DNA from: Chlamydiia bacterium
GTDB lineage: Bacteria > Chlamydiota > Chlamydiia > Chlamydiales > Simkaniaceae
Direction of reading: 5' to 3'
DNA: 64,000 nt
Assembly: GCA_022601645.1 (NCBI GenBank)
Contig: JAJACH010000001.1
Span: 62,001-126,000, forward strand
A program made the position numbers and the translations under genes. Positions 16,140 to 23,526 of the stretch are shown piece after piece. The notes under the pieces were generated by a model that saw nothing but the letters and a program-made list of their open reading frames with translations, ran no database searches and was not told the DNA's origin. How positions within the stretch are numbered: position 1 is the first letter of the stretch; each line of letters begins with the position of its first letter.

Positions 16140-16583
16140 ATGGATAAAATCGAAGTTCCAATTATAGCTCAAGATGAAGAGCTCATTCCCGTTTACGGCT
16201 CTGATGAGGCGGCAGGCGCGGACGTGCGAGCTTTTTTGACGGAAGCTGTTGAAATTGGGGTGGGTGAATCGGTCTGTATCCCAACGGGCATTCGGTTAGA
16301 AATACCAAATGGCTTTGAGGTGCAGGTTAGACCACGAAGTGGTTTGGCATTCAAGCATGGCGTGACTGTTCTTAACACGCCAGGAACCATAGATTCTGAC
16401 TACCGCGGTGAGGTGGGCGTGATTTTAATTAATCATGGCAAAGAACCGTTTGTGGTAGAGCCAAAAATGCGTATTGCGCAGCTTGTTTTAGCGCCCGTAT
16501 TCCAGGCAATGTTTACAGTAGAAACTGCCCTTGCGGCTTCAAAACGTGGAGAAGGTGGTTTTGGCCATACTGGAACGCACTAA
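16140..16583 (+). CDS. dut: deoxyuridine 5'-triphosphate nucleotidohydrolase
   Basis: The trimeric dUTPase hydrolyses dUTP and thus keeps uracil out of DNA. All five motifs are present in order, including the phosphate-binding PRSGLAFK, the catalytic [10 protein letters not shown] and the C-terminal arm [10 protein letters not shown]. The 147-residue length is normal. The gene lies between accD and ptsN as in Chlamydia. No Shine-Dalgarno sequence is evident before the ATG. Confidence 0.97.
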   Translation: MDKIEVPIIAQDEELIPVYGSDEAAGADVRAFLTEAVEIGVGESVCIPTGIRLEIPNGFEVQVRPRSGLAFKHGVTVLNTPGTIDSDYRGEVGVILINHGKEPFVVEPKMRIAQLVLAPVFQAMFTVETALAASKRGEGGFGHTGTH

Positions 16584-16623
16584 AGAATTCCTCGCTAGAC
16601 CGAGGAGAAGAGGAGTAAATGCG

Positions 16624-17073
16624 TTGATTGCTGAATACTTAGATCCAAAGCTCATCGTATTTTTCGACGCAAAAAAACGCGAAGAAGCTTTAGATCAGCT
16701 GATCGAGCGCCTTAGCGAGCAGGGCAAACTTTTTGATAAGGACGCCTTTAAAGGGGCGATCTACAAAAGAGAAGGCGTTGTTTCAACTGGCATCGGAATG
16801 AGCGTTGCTGTTCCCCATGCGAGACTTCCCGGGTTTGATAAATTCTTCATAGCGGTTGGTATTCAACGCGGTGTTGATGGAATCGAATGGGATGCTTTAG
16901 ACGGTTCCAACGTACGCTTGGTCTTCATGATTGGAGGACCTGCTGATAAACATACAGATTACTTGGCGATCCTCTCCAAGTTAACGATGGCGATAAAAGA
17001 CGAGAGTCGACGCAAAGGCCTCTTTGAGTGCCAAAATGCACAAGATGTGATCAAATTATTCGAAGGGTGTTAG
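16624..17073 (+). CDS. ptsN: PTS EIIA-Ntr protein PtsN
   Basis: The protein has the EIIA fructose/nitrogen fold with the phosphorylated histidine in VAVPHARLPG. The TTG at 16624 is chosen as start: AGGAG stands 8 bases upstream and the resulting 149 residues are of normal length. An out-of-frame ATG at 16619 in the same initiation region is followed at once by a stop (ATGCGTTGA), which could weaken or couple initiation. No sugar permease is nearby, so a regulatory phosphorelay role is likely. The next gene starts at the base after its stop. Confidence 0.9.
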   Translation: MIAEYLDPKLIVFFDAKKREEALDQLIERLSEQGKLFDKDAFKGAIYKREGVVSTGIGMSVAVPHARLPGFDKFFIAVGIQRGVDGIEWDALDGSNVRLVFMIGGPADKHTDYLAILSKLTMAIKDESRRKGLFECQNAQDVIKLFEGC

Positions 17074-17751
17074 ATGGATTTAAAGATTAAAGATGTTGCC
17101 GAGCTTTTAAACGTGTCTGAAACAACGATTCGCCGCTGGCTCTCGGAAGGGAAAATTCCAGCATACCGTCTCCACCACCAATACCGCTTCTCGCGCATCG
17201 AAATCGAAAACTGGATGATGGGTTGCCGCCTTGGCGCTGACCAAAAAAAGGCCATGGGCGAGAACACAGGCCAGGGGATCCAGCAGTTTAGTCTCTACCG
17301 CGCAGTGCACCGCGGCGATGTAATTACTGATATTGAGTCAAAGACAAAAGAAGGCATTATCCGCGAGACGATGCAACGCCTTGCTAAAACGCTTGATCTT
17401 GACCCAGGAGTTCTCACAGACCTCCTTCTCGATCGGGAAAAGATGATGCCAACAGCCCTTTCACATGGGGTGGCCGTGCCTCACACGCGCGAGTTTCTCT
17501 TAAAAAAACCATTTGATGTGATCGTGATCGTATCCCTTCAAGACCCTGTCGACTGGGGCGCCCTTGACGACGAAAAAGTGCATACGCTCTTTTTTCTATT
17601 TGCGTCAAATGACAAAAGGCATCTACACTTACTTGCCAAACTAGCGCACCTATCCTCGAATGAAGAAGCGATGGAAATGCTTCGCTCAAAACCCCTTAAA
17701 GCTGATCTACTCGATCACATTAAGGCATGGGAATCCAAAGTGCGCGACTAA
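17074..17751 (+). CDS. PTS EIIA domain protein with N-terminal helix-turn-helix
   Basis: Residues 1-55 form an excisionase/MerR-like DNA-binding domain (VAELLNVSETTIRRWLSEGKIPAYRL is the typical helix-turn-helix-wing, here split by position 8-34). Residues 75-225 are an EIIA-Ntr domain with the phosphorylation histidine in VAVPHTREF. This two-domain layout is that of Chlamydia CT290. It suggests DNA binding that responds to phosphorylation by the PTS relay, which is inferred. The gene begins immediately after the ptsN stop, so they are cotranscribed. Confidence 0.9.
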   Translation: MDLKIKDVAELLNVSETTIRRWLSEGKIPAYRLHHQYRFSRIEIENWMMGCRLGADQKKAMGENTGQGIQQFSLYRAVHRGDVITDIESKTKEGIIRETMQRLAKTLDLDPGVLTDLLLDREKMMPTALSHGVAVPHTREFLLKKPFDVIVIVSLQDPVDWGALDDEKVHTLFFLFASNDKRHLHLLAKLAHLSSNEEAMEMLRSKPLKADLLDHIKAWESKVRD

Positions 17752-17768
17752 ATTTTAGGAGATTTACT

Positions 17769-18620
17769 TTGCGCCGTTTTCTTATTTTAGCTCTACTTGT
17801 GCTATCTGGTACACTTTCTGCATCCTATTTGTCCTCAAGCGAGATTGAGCAGTATTACAAACAAGGTTATTTTGTAAAAAAAGCTGCTTTATCTGCAGAG
17901 GTAGTGAGCGAATTAGATCTAGCAAGCGATCTCTTATTAGATAGGGTTTTAGATGAGCTTTCAAAAGACACATATCCAGAAATGGCATCTAATCAAACCA
18001 CGTATATTGATGGTACGCAGATTGTTTTTGTGAAAAAAGAAAACTCTGCACCATCCATTAAAAGAATGGTGGGTTGTGGTTCGATTGAACCAAGTTTTAT
18101 GAATGTACTTCGTTCGAAAAAAATGGTTGAGACCTATTTTGCGCTTTTAGGAACCAATGCAATTGAGCAACTTGTATGCCAGTTTCATCCAAAGGTTCCA
18201 GGAGATGGTGTACATTTTGTAAAACACCGCGATATGCAATACCGAAAAGCTTTTGATCCAAAATGGGAAGATTTAGGCGAGAATGGGAGTTATGCTGTAT
18301 GCATTATTGCCATTGATCCCATGTCAGAGGACAACGGGGGATTGGTCATAGATAAAAAAAGTTATCCGGTGGCAGATGGTAGTGACATTGAGGCGCTAAC
18401 CATGGAGCCAGGTGACATGCTATTTATGCACCCAGAAATTCTTCATTGGAGTGAGGCAAATCTCTCTACGATCCGTCGGCGAGTTTTGCTCGCAGGTTAT
18501 TGCGTCTACGGTGCAAATCACCGAAACTATCCCGGGAATTGCACAAATGATGTCATCTCCAAGGCGTCATATCAGGTTGAACCAGCACCGTGGAAGGTGA
18601 TGGATGATGAAAGTTTCTAG
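17769..18620 (+). CDS. exported phytanoyl-CoA dioxygenase-like protein
   Basis: The start is TTG at 17769 with TAGGAG seven bases upstream; upstream codons in the open frame lie in the preceding gene. The first 20 residues form a signal peptide (Arg-Arg then RFLILALLVLSGTLSAS). The mature part has SSEIEQYYKQGYFVKK, typical of PhyH proteins, an H-x-D metal motif in KHRDMQ, a distal His in EILHWSE and an Arg in STIRRRVLL for 2-oxoglutarate. It therefore seems an intact Fe(II)/2-oxoglutarate oxygenase, but with a secretion signal, which is odd because 2-oxoglutarate is cytoplasmic. The substrate is unknown. Confidence 0.75.
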   Translation: MRRFLILALLVLSGTLSASYLSSSEIEQYYKQGYFVKKAALSAEVVSELDLASDLLLDRVLDELSKDTYPEMASNQTTYIDGTQIVFVKKENSAPSIKRMVGCGSIEPSFMNVLRSKKMVETYFALLGTNAIEQLVCQFHPKVPGDGVHFVKHRDMQYRKAFDPKWEDLGENGSYAVCIIAIDPMSEDNGGLVIDKKSYPVADGSDIEALTMEPGDMLFMHPEILHWSEANLSTIRRRVLLAGYCVYGANHRNYPGNCTNDVISKASYQVEPAPWKVMDDESF

Positions 18621-18631
18621 CGGCTTTTAAG

Positions 18632-18844
18632 TTAACTGTCGAGGTCGGGTTGCGAATCAACCTCCCAGGACTCTCCCTCAATGGGGGGTAGAGAGTATCT
18701 CGTTGGGCTTGTTGGGGTTAGTGGAAAAGGTGGCGGTGAATGGGAAAAAAACGCATCACTAAGTTGCATGAGCTCTGTCAGAGCAGCGTCTAATTCTAGG
18801 TGAGGTGGAGGTAAAGGTGGTAGTTCTCCTGTAATATTTGGCAT
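18632..18844 (-). CDS. unknown 70-residue Pro-rich protein
   Basis: The product begins MPNITGELPPLPPP and is Pro/Ser-rich with an acidic end, so it is likely disordered apart from a short central helix. The leader reads CAAAGAGAGAGTATTATC before the ATG and resembles those of genes starting at 22108 and 34014. TGTTAAAAT lies at 18878-18886, 34 bases upstream. It is convergent with the exported oxygenase gene. No family is recognised. Confidence 0.65.
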   Translation of the reverse strand: MPNITGELPPLPPPHLELDAALTELMQLSDAFFSHSPPPFPLTPTSPTRYSLPPIEGESWEVDSQPDLDS

Positions 18845-18877
18845 GATAATACTCTCTCTTTGCTTGTTTAATTAAAT

Positions 18878-18886
18878 ATTTTAACA
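18878..18886 (-). promoter_or_regulatory. TGTTAAAAT, variant of the recurrent -10
   Basis: One base differs from the TGTTATAAT nonamer. It lies 34 bases before the ATG at 18844 and is surrounded by nearly pure AT. Promoter function is inferred. Confidence 0.4.
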
Positions 18887-19071
18887 TAATATATAATATT
18901 ATTCAAATTATACCCTAACCTGTTGATAGCGAGTTGATTGGCATTTGGTTATTGCAGGTTGCGCTAAAGGGGATAAACCTATATATTTATCGGCCAAATG
19001 CGCTCAGACGTATCTGGGAGGGGTTTTTAGCGCATGTTTTCTTTATTCTAGGGATTTTATGAGGTGTGTAA

Positions 19072-20148
19072 ATGGCAGTCAGTGCGGTAGAAAAAGCGAT
19101 CCTTGATATTGGTGATTTCCGTTCAATGGTACGGGGGAGTTATTCAAGAAGGCGTCTTACAGAGCTTGAGACAAGAGTGCATACAGATTTCTTGCGCGTT
19201 CAAGTCGCAAACAATGCAGCAGAGAGTTGCGATGGCTATCCTGAGACCAAAAAACTTGGCAAAGCATTACAAGCTGCTCTCGGTATTTTGTGTCATCGCG
19301 TACAACAAATGAGAGGAGCTCTAAAAAGTTTTCCTCGAGAGCGCGTTTGCTTTTCAAAGCGCTTTGTGCGCATGCTTGATCTGATCTCTCTTGACCCCTT
19401 TTTTTTTACCGTAAGTCAGAAAGTCATTGGCTCTGGAGGTTCTAGTGAGGTGAAAGAGGGGTGGTTAATGCGAAAGCGTATTTGTGTAAAAATGTTCTGT
19501 GAAACGGCTTATGGAAAAGGTGTAAGACGCGAGGTTGAAATCCTCTCAATCCTAAATCATCCTAACGTGATGCACATGTACTTTGGGGGCAAAAACGGTC
19601 TTGCAGTAGAGCGCGCAGAGACAACCTTACTTCGCCTGTCTAAACCTATTAAGCAGCGTACCTTGGTCAGGGTTGCCCGCGATGTGGCAAAAGCTCTTTG
19701 TTATCTCCATAGTATGGGGATTGTTCACCGCGACATCAAACCGTCGAATATCTTGGTAAAGGATAGTGGAAGGGCTCAAGTTTGTGATTTTGGCACGTGG
19801 ATGAAAGCCGGCAGAAAAACGCATCGCATTGTTGGGACACACGGCTTTATGCCTCCTGAAATTCTTACCGCAAAATGTAGAGTAGCTCCAGCGATGGATA
19901 TGTGGTCATTTGGAGTGATGATTCTCCTTCTTAGTAGTGAGAATCGCACGCTTTCTGGGGAAGTTCCAGGGACACCAGCGTGTGATTTTTGGTTGCTAAG
20001 AGCCGAGCAAGATGCAATTCATAAAATCGTCGCTGCAAGAATGCCTGCTGACTCACCCCTTTCTCCTGTTGTACGAGAATGTCTGAGCCTCAACCCAAAG
20101 GCACGACCTAGCGCTTCAGTGGTGGCTCATTTTCTAGAAAATTTTTGA
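19072..20148 (+). CDS. eukaryote-like Ser/Thr protein kinase
   Basis: The 358-residue protein has a helical N-terminal domain of about 110 residues and then a complete Hanks-type kinase. Visible elements are the Gly loop GSGGSSEV (120-127), Lys140 in ICVKMF, Glu154, the catalytic HRDIKPSN (219-226, Asp221 and Asn226), DFG (239-241) and PPE (261-263) in place of APE. No membrane segment or sensor domain follows, unlike many bacterial PknB-type kinases. It lies alone between small accessory genes. Chlamydial Pkn5 is a kinase-like type III effector; a similar fate is possible here, but this kinase looks active. Confidence 0.9.
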   Translation: MAVSAVEKAILDIGDFRSMVRGSYSRRRLTELETRVHTDFLRVQVANNAAESCDGYPETKKLGKALQAALGILCHRVQQMRGALKSFPRERVCFSKRFVRMLDLISLDPFFFTVSQKVIGSGGSSEVKEGWLMRKRICVKMFCETAYGKGVRREVEILSILNHPNVMHMYFGGKNGLAVERAETTLLRLSKPIKQRTLVRVARDVAKALCYLHSMGIVHRDIKPSNILVKDSGRAQVCDFGTWMKAGRKTHRIVGTHGFMPPEILTAKCRVAPAMDMWSFGVMILLLSSENRTLSGEVPGTPACDFWLLRAEQDAIHKIVAARMPADSPLSPVVRECLSLNPKARPSASVVAHFLENF

Positions 20149-20173
20149 TGGGTTCGGGCTAGACCCCAAGCAT

Positions 20174-20485
20174 TTAACCGCCGTCAGGATTAGGTGACTG
20201 TGGTTTCGACAAGTAGACGGCTTTTGGTAAACGGGGAGCTTGGGGAGCTGCTGGGAGTAGTGCTGTGGTATCCAGGACTGCTAAAGGAGGTGCGCTTGAA
20301 CGCTGAAAATTTCTAACTTCAGGGCGTCTCTCTGGTTGTTTAGCACGAAGGAGGTCAGTATCACGGCCGCTTAGTAGCAAGCGCGTGGTTGATATTACAT
20401 TATGTATACTTGCTATTGCTGCTTCAACCTCTGCATGAGTGGGTGGAGCGTCTGCTGGGCTTGAAGTTACGGGGCTTAGTGGCAT
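20174..20485 (-). CDS. unknown 103-residue Pro/Ala-rich protein
   Basis: The product begins MPLSPVTSSPADAPP, has one likely helix (about 18-45) and a long Pro/Arg/Ala-rich C-terminal half. GGAGAGGATATCTT precedes the ATG. TGTATAAT lies 28 bases upstream at 20514-20521, and a perfect TGTTATAAT lies further up at 20611-20619. The gene is convergent with the kinase gene, with 25 bases between stops. No family is recognised. Confidence 0.65.
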   Translation of the reverse strand: MPLSPVTSSPADAPPTHAEVEAAIASIHNVISTTRLLLSGRDTDLLRAKQPERRPEVRNFQRSSAPPLAVLDTTALLPAAPQAPRLPKAVYLSKPQSPNPDGG

Positions 20486-20610
20486 AAGATATCCTCTCCT
20501 TGTTTAAGGATAAATTATACAGGATTAAATAATTTAGTTCAATTCTTAGATCTATTTAATGTGTATTAGAGAATGAAAATCAGGGCTCAATTTCATCAGG
20601 TAATACTTTT

Positions 20611-20663
20611 ATTATAACATAATATTTATTTTAATCCCACTGAAATTTTGTAAGTGTTTGATT
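20611..20663 (-). repeat. 53-bp promoter repeat, copy 1
   Basis: This stretch matches 22216-22268 at 41 of 53 positions without gaps; the first 24 bases differ at one position only. It includes a perfect minus-strand TGTTATAAT at 20611-20619. Each copy lies 100-130 bases before a small minus-strand gene, so a promoter region was probably duplicated along with a gene. Confidence 0.7.
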
Positions 20664-20836
20664 ATAAAGTAATTGCGAAGTCATGTAAAAATAACGGAAA
20701 AAGTCAATGTTGCAATGCATTGATTATAAGCAGGTAAGGATATTTAACAGTACAGCTTTCTTCTGCGAAAGGACTGAGCTCTTGCTTTTTGTGGGAGCTC
20801 GTCATCGTATTATGATGTACATACTTTGCTAGAGTG

Positions 20837-20872
20837 TAGCTTTTTGCCTCGACTAGTTGAGGCAAAAAGCTA
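20837..20872. repeat. perfect 14-bp inverted repeat with 8-base loop
   Basis: TAGCTTTTTGCCTC (20837-20850) and GAGGCAAAAAGCTA (20859-20872) are exact complements. It lies 18 bases after the stop of the minus-strand gene 20891-21154. The T-run is inside the stem, not after it, so the hairpin is not a standard terminator, though it may still end transcription. Confidence 0.7.
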
Positions 20873-20890
20873 ACTTGGATGCAATTCGGT

Positions 20891-21154
20891 TTATGTTCTT
20901 ACAGTTAAGGGCTCTTGGCCTCTTCTTTCCCTTAGTTTTGAATAAGGCACGCTAGTGCGTGGAGGCATCATCTTTGCTGTAATGCGTGGGGGGGGTGTTG
21001 CAAAGGGATTACGACCCTTTGAAGCTCCAGTATGCTTCTTCATCAAGGCTGCTGTTTGCGTGTCAGCTGAACTATCTGCTGTTCCTGCTTCTGGGGCAAC
21101 TAGTACTGGTAGGGCTGTTGAAGGGAGTCCTGCTGTTGGTGTGGTTGAAGCCAT
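20891..21154 (-). CDS. unknown 87-residue protein, low complexity
   Basis: The product begins MASTTPTAGLPS and is Ala/Thr/Pro-rich with a basic C-terminal third (SKLRERRGQEPLTVRT). AGAGGTAAAAC before ATGGC is the common leader of the set. It follows the 209-residue gene after 47 bases, and 21824-21202-20891 could form one unit. No motif or signal peptide is seen. Confidence 0.6.
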   Translation of the reverse strand: MASTTPTAGLPSTALPVLVAPEAGTADSSADTQTAALMKKHTGASKGRNPFATPPPRITAKMMPPRTSVPYSKLRERRGQEPLTVRT

Positions 21155-21201
21155 GTTTTACCTCTTTTTGTTTGTTAGTTAATTTTTTTCAAAACCTCTA
21201 G

Positions 21202-21831
21202 TTACACTGAGCTAGGGGTTGTTCCTGTTGAAGCTGCGCGCTTGGGTCTAGGAGAGCCTCCAGCAGGTGTTGCACCTGTTGATGCTATGGGTGTGGTGCT
21301 TTGTAAGTGTGAGAGGAGGGTACGAATGGGTAAGCGAGGGGGTGGTACTCGATTAAGTGCTCTTGGAGAGATGAAAGAACCACCTGGATTTTGTGTGACA
21401 GCGGTGGGTGGAGAGGGGGGCTTTGTGTTCCATCTAAAGGGTACTGCAGTAGGAAGAACTCGGAGGGGACGATCGATGATGGCTCGTGTTCGCAATTTGA
21501 GCCTTGGCATGCGCTTTGTGGGCTGGTGTCCAAATCCTTCTCTGCCGCTAAAAGCTTGTCTCACTAGATTGTCTGGGCGTGTAGTAGAGCCAAAGTGGCT
21601 TGCGCTGAAACTAAGCGAACTAGATGCAGGAGCTGGAGGCGTTGCTACGGGAATCTCAAGGTGCGTCGGGCTTATGGTGAATGCGGGGGATGAGGTGTCG
21701 GAATCATCGGCTGAAGATAGGGTGTCTTCGGTGTAGTCAGAAGCAAAAGTGCTAGGTGATTCTGTATCGCTATCAGATGGGTAGTGTTGGTAGGGGTTGT
21801 GCCCTGTTGAACTTAAGGGGCTACTACTCAT
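21202..21831 (-). CDS. unknown 209-residue Ser/Pro-rich protein
   Basis: The product begins MSSSPLSSTG. Residues 1-80 are Ser/Asp/Thr-rich, and the rest is Pro/Arg/Thr-rich and basic (KRMPRLKLRTRAI in the middle). It is probably mostly disordered. The start overlaps the end of the upstream gene by 8 bases, so translation is coupled. Composition of this kind is common in secreted effectors of intracellular bacteria, but nothing here proves export. Confidence 0.65.
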   Translation of the reverse strand: MSSSPLSSTGHNPYQHYPSDSDTESPSTFASDYTEDTLSSADDSDTSSPAFTISPTHLEIPVATPPAPASSSLSFSASHFGSTTRPDNLVRQAFSGREGFGHQPTKRMPRLKLRTRAIIDRPLRVLPTAVPFRWNTKPPSPPTAVTQNPGGSFISPRALNRVPPPRLPIRTLLSHLQSTTPIASTGATPAGGSPRPKRAASTGTTPSSV

Positions 21832-22108
21832 TTGTCAGCCCTCCATTAAGTTGTTGATGGAGCATCCTGGCAATGTGTACGAGCTTGGACTCTCTTTGTA
21901 TTTCGCTTTGAGTCTTAATAAAAAGCGGGTTATTTGTTTTTCTTATGAGTTCGGAAAGGTTCCAGGCTAATACGAATCCTGTTTTTCTAAGTAAAGGGTT
22001 CAGCGGCGCGCGGTAGGCATTCCACCGCCCAGTTCGTATGTGGTGTGGTAGAGTGCTTGAACTATCAAGACTCCTAGGGGGTGGCGCTGAGCCTAAAATA
22101 ATACTCAT
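21824..22108 (-). CDS. unknown 94-residue protein
   Basis: The ATG at 22108 was chosen: it has AGAGAGGAAG before it, with the CAAAGAGAGG leader seen elsewhere, whereas the longer frame upstream would run through promoter-like AT sequence. The product begins MSIILGSAPPP, then has two likely helices. It overlaps the 209-residue gene by 8 bases. TGTTATAAT at 22216-22224 lies 108 bases upstream. No family is recognised. Confidence 0.65.
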   Translation of the reverse strand: MSIILGSAPPPRSLDSSSTLPHHIRTGRWNAYRAPLNPLLRKTGFVLAWNLSELIRKTNNPLFIKTQSEIQRESKLVHIARMLHQQLNGGLTNE

Positions 22109-22418
22109 CTTTAACTTCCTCTCTTTGTTTAAATTAAAAATTTTATCAAAAAGAATGTTTAATTTCAATTAAAAGAGGGCTTTATTAGTGATTTGTTTAG
22201 GTGAGTGTTAAATCAATTATAACATAATCTTTATTTTAAACAAAGGGGAGCTTTGCAAGCGGTTGATTGTGTGGGGGTTATGTACGGGTGCCCTCAGAGG
22301 GTCCTGCGTTAGAAGGTGTAACCTATTGACTGTCTGTAGTTTCGGGTTCGTTGAAGAAGCCAAATACAAAGATTATAACTAATTATTCAATTGAATTCAA
22401 GGGAGCTTAACCGAGGTT
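22109..22418. other. 310-bp gap holding a promoter repeat
   Basis: No gene was found. The gap holds the second 53-base promoter repeat (22216-22268) with its TGTTATAAT, and a small palindrome CCCTCAGAGGG at 22291-22301 that could help end the minus-strand gene starting at 23072. The rest shows nothing notable. Confidence 0.55.
22216..22268 (-). repeat. 53-bp promoter repeat, copy 2, with TGTTATAAT
   Basis: The second copy of the repeat at 20611-20663. It carries a perfect minus-strand TGTTATAAT at 22216-22224. It lies upstream of the 94-residue gene and probably drives 22108 to 20891. Confidence 0.65.
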
Positions 22419-23072
22419 TTATGAGGAGCGGCCATCTCGGTTCCACCAGCCGGGGGAGTTGGTCTCTCTCAGCTCCAGGATATTTCTAGAGGGGAGGGGT
22501 GAGTCTGAAGGCAGGGGCGCACTAGCAGTTCTACGTTCTCTGGCTTCTTCCTCTGCCTCAAGGCGTCTTAATCTTGCAAATTGTCGGTGAGTAAAGGGGG
22601 CTGAGAGGGTTCCACTTGCTCTGGCATCTTCTAGAGCTTTGAGGGCCTTGAGTTCTTGAAGTTTCTCTTCTCTTTTAACTGTAAAAGCGTGTAGTTCAGC
22701 GTAAAAATCTCGGGCTCTTGCTGGGAGTGGGCGTTCTCTTTCCTCTGTGATTGCCCTGAAGGAGCCGGTAGCCTCAAAACCTGCCCTTTGCCCTGGAGAG
22801 GGGGCTCGAGCCGTTGCAAACCCATCTTCACCTGCTGCGGACCTAGGGGCGGCGGGTGTTGCTTGGCGCGTAGCTGATGGAGCGCTTGCGTTGGAAGTGT
22901 TGAGTTGTAGAGGAGGGGCTACGCGGCCGACGCGTCCTCTTAGTGAGCGTGGTGTTGCACGGGATTCAGTGTATGCTGGGGGTATAGGAGGTGGCGCTGC
23001 AGTGGCTGGATCTGGGTGGGGTGTTCCAGCAAAGGTTTGAGATTCAGAACGATGATCTGTAGCAGTAAGCAC
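22419..23072 (-). CDS. unknown 217-residue protein, Pro/Ala/Arg-rich
   Basis: The start is GTG at 23072 with AAGGAG five bases upstream. Residues 1-115 are Pro/Ala/Ser/Arg-rich and probably disordered; residues 118-185 are strongly charged and helical (Glu/Lys/Arg/Leu, coiled-coil-like). There is no signal peptide. TAGTATACT lies just upstream and could be part of its promoter. GC content is higher than in the surrounding gaps. No family is recognised. Confidence 0.65.
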   Translation of the reverse strand: MLTATDHRSESQTFAGTPHPDPATAAPPPIPPAYTESRATPRSLRGRVGRVAPPLQLNTSNASAPSATRQATPAAPRSAAGEDGFATARAPSPGQRAGFEATGSFRAITEERERPLPARARDFYAELHAFTVKREEKLQELKALKALEDARASGTLSAPFTHRQFARLRRLEAEEEARERRTASAPLPSDSPLPSRNILELRETNSPGWWNRDGRSS

Positions 23073-23194
23073 AATAACTCCTTGTTTGTTGAGGAGTATA
23101 CTATCTCATAATATGTTATAAATCAACGGTATAAACATACTTTTAAGGAAATTTGAGCTCAGCAAAAATGCAGAGCTCTATCCAATGAGTTTGA

Positions 23195-23404
23195 TTAACC
23201 TTTGGGCGGAGCGCTAGCGACAGGAGGGCGAGCGAAAGTTGGGCTAAAAACATGATTTAGGTTCGTTCGTGCAGTAGGGCTGAAAACAGAAGCTACTGCG
23301 GCCTGAACTTGAGTCTCTGTAGTGCTGATTGGAGCTGGTCTTGGCCTATCTATGGGTGGCCTAACTGTTGATGCTGTTGATGAAGCTACTGGTGTGAATG
23401 CCAT
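23195..23404 (-). CDS. unknown 69-residue protein
   Basis: The product begins MAFTPVASSTAS and is Pro/Ala/Thr-rich, with a repeated VFSPT (VFSPTARTN and VFSPTFARP). AGAGGGTAAAATT precedes the ATG, the common leader. TGTTATATAAT at 23449-23459 lies 45 bases upstream on the minus strand. It sits between clpC and the 217-residue gene. No family is recognised. Confidence 0.62.
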   Translation of the reverse strand: MAFTPVASSTASTVRPPIDRPRPAPISTTETQVQAAVASVFSPTARTNLNHVFSPTFARPPVASAPPKG

Positions 23405-23526
23405 AATTTTACCCTCTTTTCTATTTTGTTTTTTTTGTTAAAAAGTTAATTATATAACAAGGGTTAATTAAAAACAAACTATGTCATTAGTTGTTGGATG
23501 TAAGGGGAGTGGGGGATGCCCACTCC

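Larger units (their letters stand above)
20486..20890. other. 405-bp gap with promoter-like sites, a repeat copy and a palindrome
   Basis: No convincing gene was found on either strand. The gap holds TGTATAAT (20514-20521, minus strand), a 53-base repeat copy (20611-20663) whose other copy is at 22216-22268, two GAGCTC sites flanking a short loop near 20775-20800, and a perfect 14-base inverted repeat at 20837-20872. The rest is AT-rich and unremarkable. Confidence 0.6.
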
